DNA of 64,000 nucleotides from Xiphophorus maculatus (taxonomy: Eukaryota > Chordata > Actinopteri > Cyprinodontiformes > Poeciliidae), in the NCBI RefSeq assembly GCF_002775205.1, contig NC_036461.1, positions 13,119,015-13,183,014 on the forward strand, read 5' to 3'. A program made the position numbers and the translations under genes. The stretch's first letter is position 1; each line of letters opens with the position of its first letter. The notes under the pieces were generated by a model, which saw nothing but the letters and a program-made list of their open reading frames with translations, had not been told where the DNA came from and made no database searches. Positions 14,030 through 26,329 of this stretch are shown here, piece by piece.

Positions 14030-14340
14030 CACAATTCCCGGCCCGGGGTCTTTCTGCATGGAGTTTGCATGTTCTCCCTGTGGGTGGGTTCTCTCCGGAT
14101 ACTCTGACTTCCTCCCACAGTCCAAAAACATGACTGTTAGGTTAATTGGTCTCTCTAAATTCTTCCTAGGTGAGAGTGTGTGTGTGCATGGTTGTTTGTC
14201 TTGTCTGTCTCTGTGTTGCCCTGCAACAGACTGACGACCTGTCCAGGGTGAACCCCTCCTCTCGCCCAGAACATTAACTGGAGATAGGCACCAGCATCCC
14301 TCCCCACCGCACTAGGGGACAGGGGTATACCGAAAATGGA
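14030..14340. mobile_element. Common teleost interspersed repeat (probable LINE 3' tail)
   Basis: Contains the phrases GAGTTTGCATGTTCTCCCTG, CTTCCTCCCACAGTCCAAAA, TTAATTGGTCTCTCTAAATT and CGACCTGTCCAGGGTGAACC, ending near GAAAATGGATG. This very abundant fish repeat normally ends in a GGAT-rich tail, which suggests a non-LTR retrotransposon 3' region. The family is not assigned. Open frames in it on both strands are incidental. Confidence 0.7.
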
Positions 14341-16677
14341 TGTTGTCTTTGTCTTTGACATGGAGTGAATGCATGGGGAAATAAAATTAGGCAGTAAATG
14401 TTCTTCTTTGCCAAACCTGCCTGTGCTCATTTTCCAATGAGACACAGATGTAAATAACTGCCCACAGCCACCACACTCTAACTCCACGACACCTCCCTCC
14501 CCATCTCCCTGTTTTGACCAATCAATTCCTAATCAATCACTTCCAATCACTGTCAGACTGCAGCCAGACATGCTAAAATGGATCCAAGCTGGATGGAGGG
14601 TAAAGCAGATGGTACAGGTTAAATCAATGTTAGTAAAATCACTTACAATTTTAGTTTGCCAGATGGTTGTATGGAAAGAGATGCAAAAGTTAGAAGCTTA
14701 AACAAACCTATATTACTTTCCTGCCACTCCAGAGCTAAAAATATCACTCTGGAGTGGAAGTTAAATAATACAGATGCAACACATAACCTCACCTTGTGAA
14801 TAATTCAGCCTTTTTTATGTAACTGTTGTGATAAACCTGAGAAGGACCAAAGAGGAAATTGGGGGCAGCAGATAGGAGGGAATGGGTTATAAATAGGTCA
14901 AACTCCAGCGATGCTCCATGACAACCCATCTGCAGAGGCAGATGGATGAATTGGAAAAATAGAGCAAAATGACAACCCAATAACAAAACCCCACCAAAAC
15001 AATGCAAGCTGAACAAACCTCCAGATGAAGGGATTTCGAATCACTTACACTTGCACATGATGCTGCACATTATTGGTTAATTATTGCATTTATCACATTT
15101 CTGCCTGCATATTTAGAGTTCTAATTGGACTGCATTGTGCTTGTCTGTTGCCAGCATAAATCAAAATCAAACACTGAGTAAGAATTCAACAACTAAGAAT
15201 AAGAGATGCAAAGCAATAGTGTATCCTAGATATTTTATTTTTGCTGTTGCAGGCAAAATAAATCACATCGCAACAGCAGGCCTATATCTCTGCTTTCCAG
15301 CATCTCTGTCCTGCATTTTGGTGTGTTTGTGTACTTGTTAGCCTGTTGGGTACGAGACATGCAGGCAAGTACAGATTTGACTTGTTGTCTTTGAATGAAA
15401 ATGCTACAGCCAGGGAGAATGCAGACTAAGCTACAGAACGAAAAACAGCTAACACCCCAAAAGCATATATTCAGACTGAGGCGACATACGCACGGGACAT
15501 TTGATAAATAAACATACAGCAATAATTCATGATGCACAATGTACCAAGAGTTTCTGAGGACATATTATTGAGATCCAAATAATTCATTAAAGAGAATGAG
15601 GTCTTTTGTAAGGGATGCTTGTCCAGTTTGTTTTATGTAGTATTAGGCTATAAATGAGAGAACAACAACATGACCTGAATGACATTAAGCTCATTATGTC
15701 TAGACATCACAAAACACCATAGAACATCTTATTTTTCCTGCCTAACCCTGGGTGAGATTACTGCTGTATGAGGACCTAGAGGGAGGTCGGGGGGTGGGGG
15801 GGTGTCTGCCATCTTTTGTCAAAATGAGACTGACATCATGATGATATCTGATGTCTGAGTCATGTAAACAGGCTCAAGGATAACCCTGAAAGCCCTCTCT
15901 TTCACTCAGGCTCCCCTCCCCCCCTCTGTCTACGCCGGACCGCCTGCTGGGACACAGCAGGCCAGCCGGGTCATACTCAACACCAACCACAGCCTTTCTA
16001 CAAACCAACTCACTCCCCATCCCCTCCCCCCAGTTTCCATCCCCCATCCGATCTCTAAATCTGCATTACAATGATGATTAGAGAGGAGGTGCAGGAGGCT
16101 GAGCGATTCAAGGAGCCAGTGGAAAGGAAAATAAACTGAAGCGGGCTTAGAGAGAGTGATGATTTCACAGACTGGCCAAAAAAAACAACCATAAGGTACA
16201 TTTGCATATGCTTGCACGAGAGTAGACGCTATTTATTTGTCTGAATAAATAATAGAAATAAACTTTACAGAAAAAACAATATGTAACTACAGACTATCCA
16301 AAGTATAATGTTTTTTGTTATTATTTATGTTTTACAATAACTGCTGATAAGTTTCCTCTTTCTCTATTTGGACCCTCTTAGGATCAAGTCTTGTTTTGGA
16401 CACAATATGGTGCCATCTACTAGAGAATGTTTCATACCACACGTGCATCCAGGGGAACTTTTCATATCTGATTTGTCAGTTGGCAATTTTCTGTATTCTG
16501 ACCAGAAAACTCCTAATAGGAACATTTACCATTCGGAAGAAATTCAGTTTGACCTGAGGTCATAATTTACCATATTTTGTCCACTGGTCAGAACAGGATT
16601 AAAAAATAAATGGTGTAATGCAAAGTTTTTAGATAGCTAATAATTATATCCAGTTGAATTAAATTATACATGACATT
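14341..16677. other. Intergenic stretch without a recognised gene
   Basis: No gene or named repeat supported. 15760-16160 is GC-rich with C- and G-runs. Open frames on both strands lack homology I recognise. Confidence 0.4.
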
Positions 16678-16710
16678 TGTATGGAAGCCCGTTTCTGCCA
16701 CTCTGAAAAA

Positions 16711-16760
<50 letters not shown>

Positions 16761-16853
16761 ATTATAATGAGATAGTAACTCAAAATAATGACATACTATC
16801 TCATTATGAGATTTTTTTTTTTTTTAACAGTGGCGGAAATGGGCTTCCATACA
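16678..16853. mobile_element. MITE with ~28-bp terminal inverted repeats
   Basis: The left end TGTATGGAAGCCCGTTTCTG is mirrored by the right end CGGAAATGGGCTTCCATACA (two mismatches in about 28 bp). The interior is an A-run, a (TA)n run and palindromic TCTCATTATAATGAGA units ending in a T-run, so the whole 176 bp can fold into one hairpin. No coding capacity. This matches a known style of fish MITE; the superfamily is not certain. Confidence 0.8.
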
Positions 16854-19489
16854 TTTGAATACCTTTATGAACCTATAATTTAAGGAAATTGTTAGCAGCA
16901 AGCACAAATCAATGAGTGCATTGTGTTATAAGAGCTTGAGTACACAATGGTTTTTGTTTAAGTATTAAATAGCTGTAGGGAAGGGAGAAATAGGAATGCA
17001 GCTGCTAGTAACAGATTATCTGCTGGTACAAATTGTCAAAAGGACAAATTGCCATGGACAACAGGGGTTCAACTGACAAAATTCCACGAACATTGTTTGC
17101 CAAAATTAAATGATAAATTGAAAATTTTTATCAACTCATTTTGACAATTTAAAGTCCATTAATGAGACGTCGAAGAAAAAGCTGCAGTGATCAATGTTAT
17201 TTCCACCTGTGTGGAGCATAAAGTAACGGAGCTTCTCCTCCCCCATCCATCCAGTGTTACTTTACCAGGTAGAAACTCCCAAAGCAGTAAACTAACAAGA
17301 GAAAAAGCATTGCACAAATCGATTAAAGGGATTTGCATATAAAAAAAAAACAACAACCTCGAATCAATTAATAAAGCAGCCCACCTCTAAAAACTGAACT
17401 CAGAAACTCTGGGTTCCTGGTCTTAATCAAGCGCTAAGTTTGGAATAAACTCAAGTCCAGTCAGTTTAAAACATTGGCATGAATAGTTCCTCTTTTTTCA
17501 ATCTCTTGACATCCTACTTTGGTTTTATTTATAAGATGTTATTATTTGACACATCTGTTGTCAAGTGTGTGTATAAATGTTCGGTGTAGTGCTACATTGA
17601 GTGTGAGCGATAGAAACAGAGAGGGAGAGTAGACTATGGTAATGATGAGTGAGATGATGGCACACTGACACACTAACGCTGCAGTGCTGTTGCCAGTGGG
17701 GATGAGCTGGCCTACTACTGTGTACCTCTGTCTGAAACATACACACACATGCATGGCATATATCCCGTGCTGCTTCTTTGGCTTTACTCTTCCTACCTCC
17801 ACACCTTAACCTGCTCACCTTTTCCTCATACGCGTATCGCCTCAAATCCCTTGCTGCCTTCATACCTGATCTGCATGTTATGACAACGGAGAGAAACAAA
17901 GTCACTGCTTGCACAAGCCCCGATGAAAAGATAGGCAAAGAGGTTTCCCAAAAGTTTTAAACCAGAATCAAATTTCTTCATTTCTTCGTATTTTTCTTCC
18001 AAAGCAGCAAGATGTGAAACAATTCTGCATGCTTTCTTGGAGTCTTCTGTGGTTTTTCTTTGAGCTTTGGTTCCGGGCCAGTGATTACTTGAACACAGCA
18101 GCATATTGCCTAGAAAAAAAAAGCTATAAATTTATGAAACAGTAAGAATTCAGCAAAGCTCCAACAATGCAAGAGAGATTCTTAATTCCTCAGTCGATCA
18201 TTACCACATGAAACATTTTCATAGTAGTTCTTTGAGAAATCCCCTTATTGCTGCAAAAATGTTTCAACCTAGATGATTCATAGGTTAGAGCTCGTACATA
18301 AAAAATACCAAACAAGCAAAAAGGACATTACTCTGCCATATGGTCAGGCAAATGAGCAAGAAAAAAAAAAGAAAAATTTTTACAATTCCAGTGAAACTGC
18401 AAAATACGCATTTTCATTTCACATAAACAAGATGAGTCCTCTGTTTTCCTCCTAGTAACTGGCATCCCAATAAAACCATGGTCTCTCCGTAACCATCACC
18501 CTTATACAGGTTGAGAGATGAGGCAGTTGCTATGGTAACTGGCTCTGTAGCATGTCTGCATGCTCACAGAAATGTCTGGTGTTGGTGGGAGGGGGGACAG
18601 TTGTCGCGACATGTCTACCACCTGAGGAGGCACGACACCAGGAGCAAGTCTATGCATTTTGGACAATTGCTGTTGTTTTCCCTCCATTTTCTGAGCTCTC
18701 CTGTGATGTGAGTGGTTATTTTTTATCAGTGGGGTGAGTCTAAATATGCAGGCCAGCTTAAGTCACAGATGTGTGAGTTTGCATCCCTCATCATCTACCT
18801 CTGAGAGCTGCTGCCAGACCCCGACAGAAAGATACGTCTGCCCTCCCAGCCAAGATGTCTGCCGTGTGCAGCTTTGTGGTCGCCTGATGGTGAGGGCCTT
18901 TTTGCAGTCAATAAGGCAGTTGATTGAATTAATTAGCATTACAAAAGGCTTTCTTTTAAGTCCACACTCCCCACTTCATGGTAGTGAAGAGGGCTCTGCA
19001 CCTGATTTTTTCTTGTAATTAGGTGCTTGACAATGCAAATGTTGTGCTTAGGCCTAACTAGATCAGATACATACAATCAAATTGACATCTTGAAGTGCAA
19101 ATAAAGCTGCTTTCAAGTTTTGCTGACCCAAAATACAACAAACTGCAGAGAGTTATATTAAGGCTGTTTAAAATACTTGAAATGGACACCTATTGGTTTT
19201 TAAAATTATTTACCATTTTTGAGCAATAATTAATGTTTTAGTGTATATAGCTTATAGCCTAGGCTCAAGTAAAAAAAAGATAATTGGTGTAATGCAGCAT
19301 GGAGAACTGTGGAATTATAGTTCTCATATTCTATATTCATATCCTCATACTGTGGAATAGGGACTAGAGCTAGGTCCAAATTTTAAAGAAAGGGTTTTCA
19401 ACTATTGAGTAATCATCCTTTTCAGGATTCCTAGGAATTTTTAGGGTATTGGAGGGGATTTCTAGCTTTAGAAAGAACTGTGAAGACAA
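16854..19489. other. Intergenic stretch without a recognised gene
   Basis: No supported exon. It holds the X-box at 18526-18539 and CA/GT-rich patches near 17560-17760. Open frames around 17560-18104 on the minus strand show no domain I recognise. Confidence 0.4.
18526..18539. promoter_or_regulatory. RFX X-box motif (palindromic)
   Basis: GTTGCTATGGTAAC matches the RFX-family X-box consensus (GTNRCC-N(0-3)-RGYAAC-like) and is nearly palindromic, as bound by RFX dimers. It lies about 5.2 kb upstream of the marcksl1 start codon in a GC-balanced block (18480-18900). RFX factors control ciliary and some neural genes; which gene this site would serve is unknown. The motif is directly visible; activity is inferred. 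Confidence 0.55.
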
Positions 19490-19960
19490 TGTCTCATATC
19501 TTTACCTTCAGGGAATTCCAGAGGGTGTTTGTAGATGTGGAGAAAACCTATAGCCACACCTCTTAAAAGGTATAATATGAGGGGTGCTCCTGTAGGGTTG
19601 GGTGCCTGGGTCGGTTTTTAGGGCTATCTGGTTCTTCAATATCGAAAGCAAGAGCATTATTTGCATTTCCTGCATATAAACAAGTATCCTGTTTATAAGG
19701 CCAGAAAAGATGTCTAAGAATAGTTGTAGAAAGAAAGGTGGCTGGTTTAAGAACCCCAGGGTCTCCTCTTTGCTTTTTGGTTCACAGCAAAGCATGCTGT
19801 GGAGAAGTCTGGCTTCTCCAAGTCAGACTTTTGACTGGATCTCAACTGAAAAAAACAATAGATTTCTCCCTTTGGGCAGCATTTTGTACATAAATGACAG
19901 TAGGACGAAAAGGAAGAGGGGTGGATGTATAAGATCGTTGTCTGCAATAATGTCTTAAGC
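19490..19960 (+). pseudogene. Relic of a LINE reverse transcriptase (RTE/Rex-like)
   Basis: In pieces and changing frames this reads like a non-LTR reverse transcriptase. At about 19505-19565 is VFVDVEKTYSH (catalytic-region motif FVDLEKAYD in intact copies), then VPGSVFRAIWFF at about 19599-19635, and near 19740-19850 a stretch resembling the ISSLLFADDVVLL region with the active-site DD lost. Stops (TAA, TAG) and frameshifts are many and an internal segment appears deleted. A dead copy; it contributes no gene. Confidence 0.6.
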
Positions 19961-20739
19961 CCAAAATCCCAAAAGAAAACCTCTTGATTTAAGGTTTTCT
20001 AGACTCAGCCCACTCAGAGGATACAGCAGTTTGAGCAAAAAAAAATAAAATAGTATTAAGTAGTGTTATTGGTGTAACTTGTCGTGTAATACTGACATGC
20101 CTCAGGATTTTATAGGGGGGGGTTTCCACTAAGCTGTGAAACAAATGTACCACCTTTTGAGAGTGTCATTTAAAAGCACACAGGAAACATCTTGCACTTT
20201 TTTTAGTGATTATATGCATGATCTACTTCCAAACAGAGCAAATTTGGGAAATTACCATAATCATCACGCTGGTGCACTTTTGCAATCTGCTCAAGGTGAC
20301 TGTCTGAACATTTGTCCTTGCTGTGTCAAAAGAAACCTTTTGACATTTCTGATTCCCTCATTCCACTTCTCTTTGCTCTTAACCCCCCTACTTCTCTTCT
20401 ACTTGGGATGCTCATCAGTGGGCTCCTTGAGACTTGGACAATGGAGGCTTTTTACTGAGCGTTTGAGGGCTCATCCTGTGTAAGAGCATGAAAAATGGGC
20501 AACTGCACAAATGGGGGCATTGAGTTGCTCAGAGGGAAGGCGAAGGAAGAGTGTGAAGAGGAGAAGCAGCATCATGCTCAATATGAAAGAAATTAACAAG
20601 CAAGAGGACACAGGAAGTTCCACAGCAAGTATTTGAGTTATTTCTTAAGATATTCTGCACTTGAAATATCCATAATGTTTGTGCCAAAAATGTACGTAAT
20701 AATGAAAAAAGCTCTTTAGATATACTTTTTTGTAAAAGT
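19961..20739. other. Intergenic stretch without a recognised gene
   Basis: No gene or repeat that I can name. The 115-residue open frame at 20136-20483 has no domain signature. Confidence 0.4.
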
Positions 20740-21200
20740 ATATATACATTAGTCAAACCCTTTGAATTTACAAATAAATCTCACTGTAATTTTCTTGTGA
20801 TTTAAAATGGTAAAATGGCACATAGTTGTGAAGTAATAAGAAAATTATGTATGGTGTTGCTAATTATTTACAACTTAAAAACTGAACTTTTTTGCATGTA
20901 TTTGTATCTATCAGAAATGGTGTTATTAAATAAAGTTCACCTGTGTATAAATCATTCTCTGTACAAAGTTGTTCTGTGAAGGCCACAGAGGTTTGTTGCA
21001 AAAAAAAACACAATAAAGTCTGTCCTTCTACAGCAAAAACACCCACACAGCATGATGCTGCCACCCCCATGCTATGCAGTTGGGAAGGTGTTGTCAGCTA
21101 TGCAAAGTATGTCTTTTCACAGAACATAACTTGTTCTCTTTTTGGAAATATTTCCTTTACAAGTAGATTTGAAGACAGGAGATCCCCTTCATGAAATATT
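20740..21200 (-). pseudogene. Tc1/mariner-like transposase relic
   Basis: On the minus strand 21033-21071 reads HGGGSIMLCGCF, matching the HGGGSIMLWGCF motif of Tc1-like transposases. The AT-rich flank to about 20740 resembles the ends of such fish elements. No intact frame remains. Boundaries are approximate. Confidence 0.55.
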
Positions 21201-21659
21201 TTATGTCTTCAATGCTATAAATGTACAACGTTGTATTCTTTTAATACACTGGCTTTATTAACACAGGCCTCAAACAGTCATTGAGGTTTGTTGTGCACTG
21301 TTTACCTGTCAACCATGACAACACACTTTGCGAATGATGCAAGATGTTTCTCGGTCAAAGGAAAGTTACTGTGGCCATGTTAAATGCTTCAAATTGTAAA
21401 GGTAAGTCTTTTTCGTTTGCACAAGATGGACATCGCACTTGTGTGGTGCACTGATATGGTTTTACAGTAAAATATTTTTTCTTAGATTGTTTTCCTATAA
21501 TCACATTTTTACCTTGATATCGCTTGACCAACTTTCAGGTATGTTGTTGGATTGTAATAATTGCTCTGAATTAAAAACATTGCCCTAGTCCTCCAAAGTT
21601 CTATTATCATGATATTGTAATAAACTTATATGTGCTTTTATCTTTAGCTGCATTTATTA

Positions 21660-21850
21660 CTGCAATAAGTCCTCCTAAAAAATCAATGAGACAGTTGCAG
21701 CTGATCCCAAACCCTGCTGCTCACGTTCTCACCAAAACCAGGATGATAGTTGGTGAGTTCCAAATTTTAGATAGTTCTAAAATCCTTACAGTGGGTCCCA
21801 ATAGCTCAGAGTATATGATAGCATCTCTGCAAGTGTCTGAATAGCACAGA
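21660..21850 (+). pseudogene. LINE reverse-transcriptase C-terminal fragment
   Basis: 21692-21745 reads QLQLIPNPAAHVLTKTRM, close to the LQLIQNAAARVLTRTRK phrase found near the C-terminus of L2/Rex-type fish LINE proteins. The similarity stops soon after 21745, so only a fragment is left. Confidence 0.5.
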
Positions 21851-23320
21851 CTTGTGAACTTAACTCTGATCAGCCTGGGTTGAATCATTTGAAACTCACC
21901 TTAGCATACAGACATCCCCAGAGTCAACCCAGGAGTCCTCATCTGAGACCTGCAAAGAATGTCAAACCAAGCTTGAGACGGTGAGAATGGGGCTTCCAAA
22001 ATGCTTGGTGTGATTCGTTTTACTGACTCAGTTCAGGGGGAATGTATATAGTGATAGTGGTGGGGGAGTCAAATTTAAAGCCCTCGGGGTACATTCAACC
22101 GCTGAATGGGCTGGAGACTGTTCTCTGCGTGGCTTTGCATGCCTCACATACCATGGCTGTGACATGCTGATGTGCGCATGTGGTGGGGAGATGTGTATGC
22201 TGTCAGGGACGAAGGGACAAGAGATGGAGGGAGATGGATGTACCAAAAATATGACTCAGAAGAAAGGGGAAATGAGTAGGTCTTGCAAGACAATGCAACA
22301 TTCCCGCAGGGTTTTATTTGTGGGAAAACAATTGGTTCTTGTTGGATAAAGAGCAAAGTGGAGAATGACAAGCTCTTTAAGCTTGAAGCATGGTGTGACA
22401 AGGAAGACTACATCAAAATGTGGGCTCCCCAAAAAACAGGCAAACACAATCTACTGTTCTGGTATTTGCCTGGCTGAGAAGATGTTGTTACTGTCTGACA
22501 GTCTGTCTCCCCGTCTGTGTCGGTGACAAACGGAGTTTCTCTGCCATCTCCAAGTGCTTGATGTTATGTAACCAGTTTACTGTCAGAAAGCTGATCCTGT
22601 CACTTAAAATCTGGTGAAGGCCGTTAAAATGTTTCTTTCTCATAGAATATGAGTATCCTTTTACTACAGCGTAAAGAAAATTAATGTAGTGTTAGCTATT
22701 AGTAAAAGGTTAATCTATGTTTGCAATGAAATTAAAAAAGGCATTATAATACATTATTGATTACACAGTAATATACCTAAATCACTTTGTGTTTATTAAT
22801 TTGCGTTAGTATGACTTTAAGCTCATGCAAAACATCTGTATATTATTTCTCAGAAAATAAAAAAAATAATAAAAATAAAAATAATACAGATATGACTATT
22901 AAAAAAAAACATTTATTTGACCTGTTTGTCTGCCAACTGAAAAGTCTCTCTGCACTGCATAATAACCATAACATGGTAGCAATATTACATATTGGTCTTG
23001 TATAATATTAATATTTTCAGATAAATTGATTGTGAGTTTCATTCGATGTAAAACATAATCATCTAAATTTACTGAATGAACGGTGTGAAATAAATCAACT
23101 TTTGAATAGAATATTGTTTCTTTAATTGGTATTCTATATGCGTAGAGAACTTTTCCAATGAAACTGTTAGAAATAGATACTAAGCAGGAATAAGTGTATT
23201 TTATTTAAAGTAGGAAGGAAAAGCAAGGATTCCTAATAAAATGGTAGAATTTAGATTTGTGTTATCTACTCTCAGTTTCTCAATGGGTCTACTGATTTTA
23301 TTTAAATTCTTTTAAACGTC
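21851..23320. other. Intergenic stretch upstream of marcksl1
   Basis: No gene supported. 22240-22480 has overlapping open frames on both strands with no family I recognise. 22620-23330 is AT-rich and featureless. Confidence 0.4.
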
Positions 23321-23379
23321 TTTGGCACCAAACATTTATAAGTTTCCGAATGTCTTCAGCAGTCCAAAACAAAGTCTTG

Positions 23380-23768
23380 CAGGTCCTCTGGTGGAGCAGC
23401 TGTTATCAGGCCCGTCCTCTCGCTGCAGATTGGACAACGCTCGGCTGCCACGCCCGGAGGAGGAGACTCCGGTCGATTTTTGAGGCGCGGTTGAAGTACA
23501 CACAGGCTGCCTGCCTGCCATCCTTTAATTTGAGCTCAGCCGCCGTGGGCTTCGCACTCAAACACACAGAGAGGGGGGTCTTCTAATTCTGCATCTTCTG
23601 AGGGGGGAAAAAAAGGAGATCCGATAGGATTTTTTTACACCACCCCGGGGCCTGACCTTTTTTTTTAATCCATCCCGGAGTTGGATTTTCTTTTATCTCT
23701 AAAAGCCTCCTCGGGTTTTTTTCTTTTTCGAGTTTTCTTTTTCATTTTTGTTGCGAAGGAAAAAGACA
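23380..23768 (+). promoter_or_regulatory. marcksl1: marcksl1 promoter and 5' UTR region
   Basis: A sharp rise in GC content begins near 23380, directly before marcksl1. There is an inverted CCAAT box (ATTGG at 23429-23433) and a CACCC/Sp-KLF-type GCCACGCCC at 23447-23455. I see no good TATA box, consistent with a CpG-type promoter; the GC- and CG-rich stretch extends into intron 1 (to about 24400). Pyrimidine-rich runs at 23655-23760 probably belong to the 5' UTR. The transcription start is not determined. Confidence 0.5.
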
Positions 23769-25460
23769 ATGGGAGCCCAGTTGTCCAAGGGTGGAGTGGA
23801 GGTGGAGGGGAAGGCCTCCGCCGACCCTGCTGCTGCCAAAGCCAACGGCCAGGTGAGTGAAAGAGGCCCAGATGGAGGCGCATCAGCGGGGAGCCACATG
23901 GCAACCCAACGCCCACTGGCAGCATGGGTGCCACCGTGGGGCTCAGAGCCACTCCTGCGCCCGGTTTCCCCTTCAGACTAAACCCCCACTTAGAATTCTG
24001 TTTGGGGAAACAAATGATACCGAATTTCAAAATAATGGCAACAGATAAACTGTCGAGTTAGTCTCGCGCGTTCCCGCTTAGCGCGCACCCAGCTCAAGTC
24101 TTTGTTAATTCTGTCTGCGGGTGTGTGTGTGTGTGTGTGTGTGGGGAGGGGGGCTTTATACCAGGGAACTGACTTTAAACGTCTCCGATTCTTGTCGAAA
24201 TTGGCGTTTGCTGCGTGTTCTCTCTCATGACTCGGTGGTTTTGGGTGAGACTGCGGCTTTTAGTGTCGAACAAAGGATGCGAGGCGCAGCGGTGCAAATG
24301 ATGCAAATGCGCTCTGCTGGAGGCGCATTTTGCGGACTTGCAAACAAAGCGCGAAGAGGCGCCAGATCAAACCCCCTTTCCCCCAAAGCCGCATACTTTC
24401 AAGCTTGTCTCAAACCCGTAGTTTATATAGCTTTATTTGAAAACTTTATCGAAAGCAACTGTTCAGTCATGATTAAAATGACAAGATTCAGCACCAGATT
24501 AGATTCTACATTTTAAAATCATTTCCCGGTTGTGCTATGCGGTGGCCCACTCTCTCTTTATATATATTTAAATATATTGTTTAATAGAAGGTTTTATCTG
24601 CTGCAACTATCTGGGATAAGAGCTCACCGTGTCGATTCAGTTTTTGGATGAGAGCAGCAACCAGCTTTGGTGGGAATTCCTTTGTTCCCAAACTTGCGCT
24701 CCATGGTGACGTTTTCATGACGCACTGCTGCCCCCCTGTGTCCGTTCAGTGTCTTGCATGCAACAGCAAAGCCCTCTATCACCGACGTGACAGGCTCTCT
24801 CTCTATTTGCAGCGCAACGTTTAGCGCTGCATATTTTTATGTGCTGGTCAAGAAATATTCTCAGCCATTCATCTCTTTTAAACTTAATAATTTTATGACT
24901 CATGCAGTTTGGTTTTGGTCCCTCTGCAGGAGAACGGCCACGTGAAGACCAACGGCGATGTTTCTGCCAAACCCGATGGTGAAGTGGCCACTGCCGATGG
25001 AAATGGAACTGCCGAACCAGCCAAGGAGGGTGAGGCCGGCGCAGGGGACGCCATTGAGGCCGCTCCAGCCACCGAGGGCGAGGCTTCCAAGGCGGAGGGC
25101 GAGGCCAGCAAGGATGCCAAGAAGAAGAAGAAGTTCTCTCTGAAGAATTCCTTCAAGTTCAAGGGCATCTCACTGAAGAAGAGCAAGAAGGGCAGCGAGG
25201 AGGGCAAGGAGGAGGCCACCTCTCCCACAACCGAGGACAAGCCAGAGGAGAACGGCCACACGGCCAAGGAGACCAAAGAGGAGACGCCGGCTGAAGAGGC
25301 CAAAGAGGGCGAGGCCGCCGCTGCCCCTGCAGCTGAGGGCGAGGCAACCAAGGCTGCAGAAGAGGCCCCACCAACAGATGCTGCCCCTGCCGAGGAGGCA
25401 GCTGCCCCCGCTGAGGGCACAACACCTGCAGCCTCTGAGGGTGAGGCCAAAGCAGAGTGA
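23769..25460 (+). CDS. marcksl1: MARCKS-like protein 1 (marcksl1), two exons
   Basis: Exon 1 is 23769-23852 and exon 2 is 24930-25460 (donor AG|GTGAGTG, acceptor CTGCAG|GAG), giving 204 residues. MARCKS family proteins bind the inner plasma membrane, PIP2, calmodulin and actin and are released by PKC phosphorylation. Visible hallmarks: N-terminal MGAQLSKGG with Gly2 for myristoylation; the MH2 box ANGQ|ENGHVK spanning the splice junction, as is typical of the family; the Lys-rich effector domain at residues 92-115, [20 protein letters not shown] and on, with serines 98, 102 and 109; and a Glu/Ala-rich acidic remainder. The length is close to other MARCKSL1 proteins. The first ATG in good context (GACAATGG) was chosen. 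Which teleost paralogue (a or b) it is cannot be decided here. Confidence 0.93.
24121..24144. repeat. (GT)12 microsatellite in marcksl1 intron 1
   Basis: A pure GT run followed by a G-rich stretch, inside the only intron of marcksl1. Confidence 0.85.
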
Positions 25461-26304
25461 CTGCACCAGAACTGATTTTCCAAGATTAAAGTATATAAAT
25501 ATATATATGAGAGACTTGTGCCACGTTCTCAAAGTTATAAACAAAACTACAAAAGAAGACGACAAAGGATATATCACGTTTGCTGATTCAACCACCAGTT
25601 CACTGCCTTTTATTAGTTCTTCGACAGACGGAATCTCACCGGGCCCTCTCATGATGAACGCGTCAGCTTGCGTCTCTCCACCCTCCCCCTCATGGTACAC
25701 ACAGGGACTGGCGAGTGGCAAAGTTAACGGCTTGGACGCAGAGCGAATTAGGAATACTGACTTATTTTTCCCAATTCATGGAAAAAGCATCTTTTTTTTT
25801 TAACAGCGTGGCTACCCTATAACATCAATTTCTTTCTTTTGGGATCTAAAAAAAAAATTTCCACTGTTTGCAGAGCTGGAGCAGACCATCTCTCTCACTC
25901 TAAAAGACTGTTATATGGACACATAAATCTTTCAAATGATCTGATTAATTTTTAGATTTTACATTCCTATGCTTTACCCCCTCCCTCTGAATTCCAAGTA
26001 TTTTGTCATGTATAGAAAAGTGATAATCCAGGAGGGGAGATTGGAAATGAGCTATGTCTTTGTTCGTGCTTTTTTTTTTTTTTCTGGCTAAAACCACGTT
26101 CAAGCTTCTCGAGCATTGCAGTGTTCACATTTCAGAGTTTATAATTCGTGGGGGAGGGGGGGTGGGTTGGGTTGTGTACAAATGTGAGCTTTTTATCTGC
26201 AAACTGTCTCTGTAAATATGTTTTGGCCAACATTCTTGGTTCTTTTTATTTTGCTATTGTTTGAAGATGTTAATGGTTTTATTGTAACTTTTAATAAGGG
26301 TAAA

Positions 26305-26310
26305 AATAAA
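26305..26310 (+). terminator. marcksl1: marcksl1 poly(A) signal
   Basis: AATAAA about 845 bases after the stop codon, followed by a T/C-rich stretch. The 3' UTR before it has several long T runs and a G-rich run at about 26150-26170. This is the first canonical signal I see downstream of the stop. Confidence 0.65.
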
Positions 26311-26329
26311 TGTTCAATCCCCTCTCTCT

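Noticed and set aside
23665-24030. 121-residue minus-strand open frame
   Set aside because: Antisense to marcksl1 exon 1 and the GC-rich start of intron 1.
24893-25483. 196-residue Ala/Ser-rich open frame on the minus strand
   Set aside because: It is the reverse complement of marcksl1 exon 2, whose GC-rich Glu/Ala codons leave the opposite strand open by composition.
25378-25803. 141-residue open frame overlapping the marcksl1 end
   Set aside because: Out of frame with marcksl1 and running into its 3' UTR; no domain.
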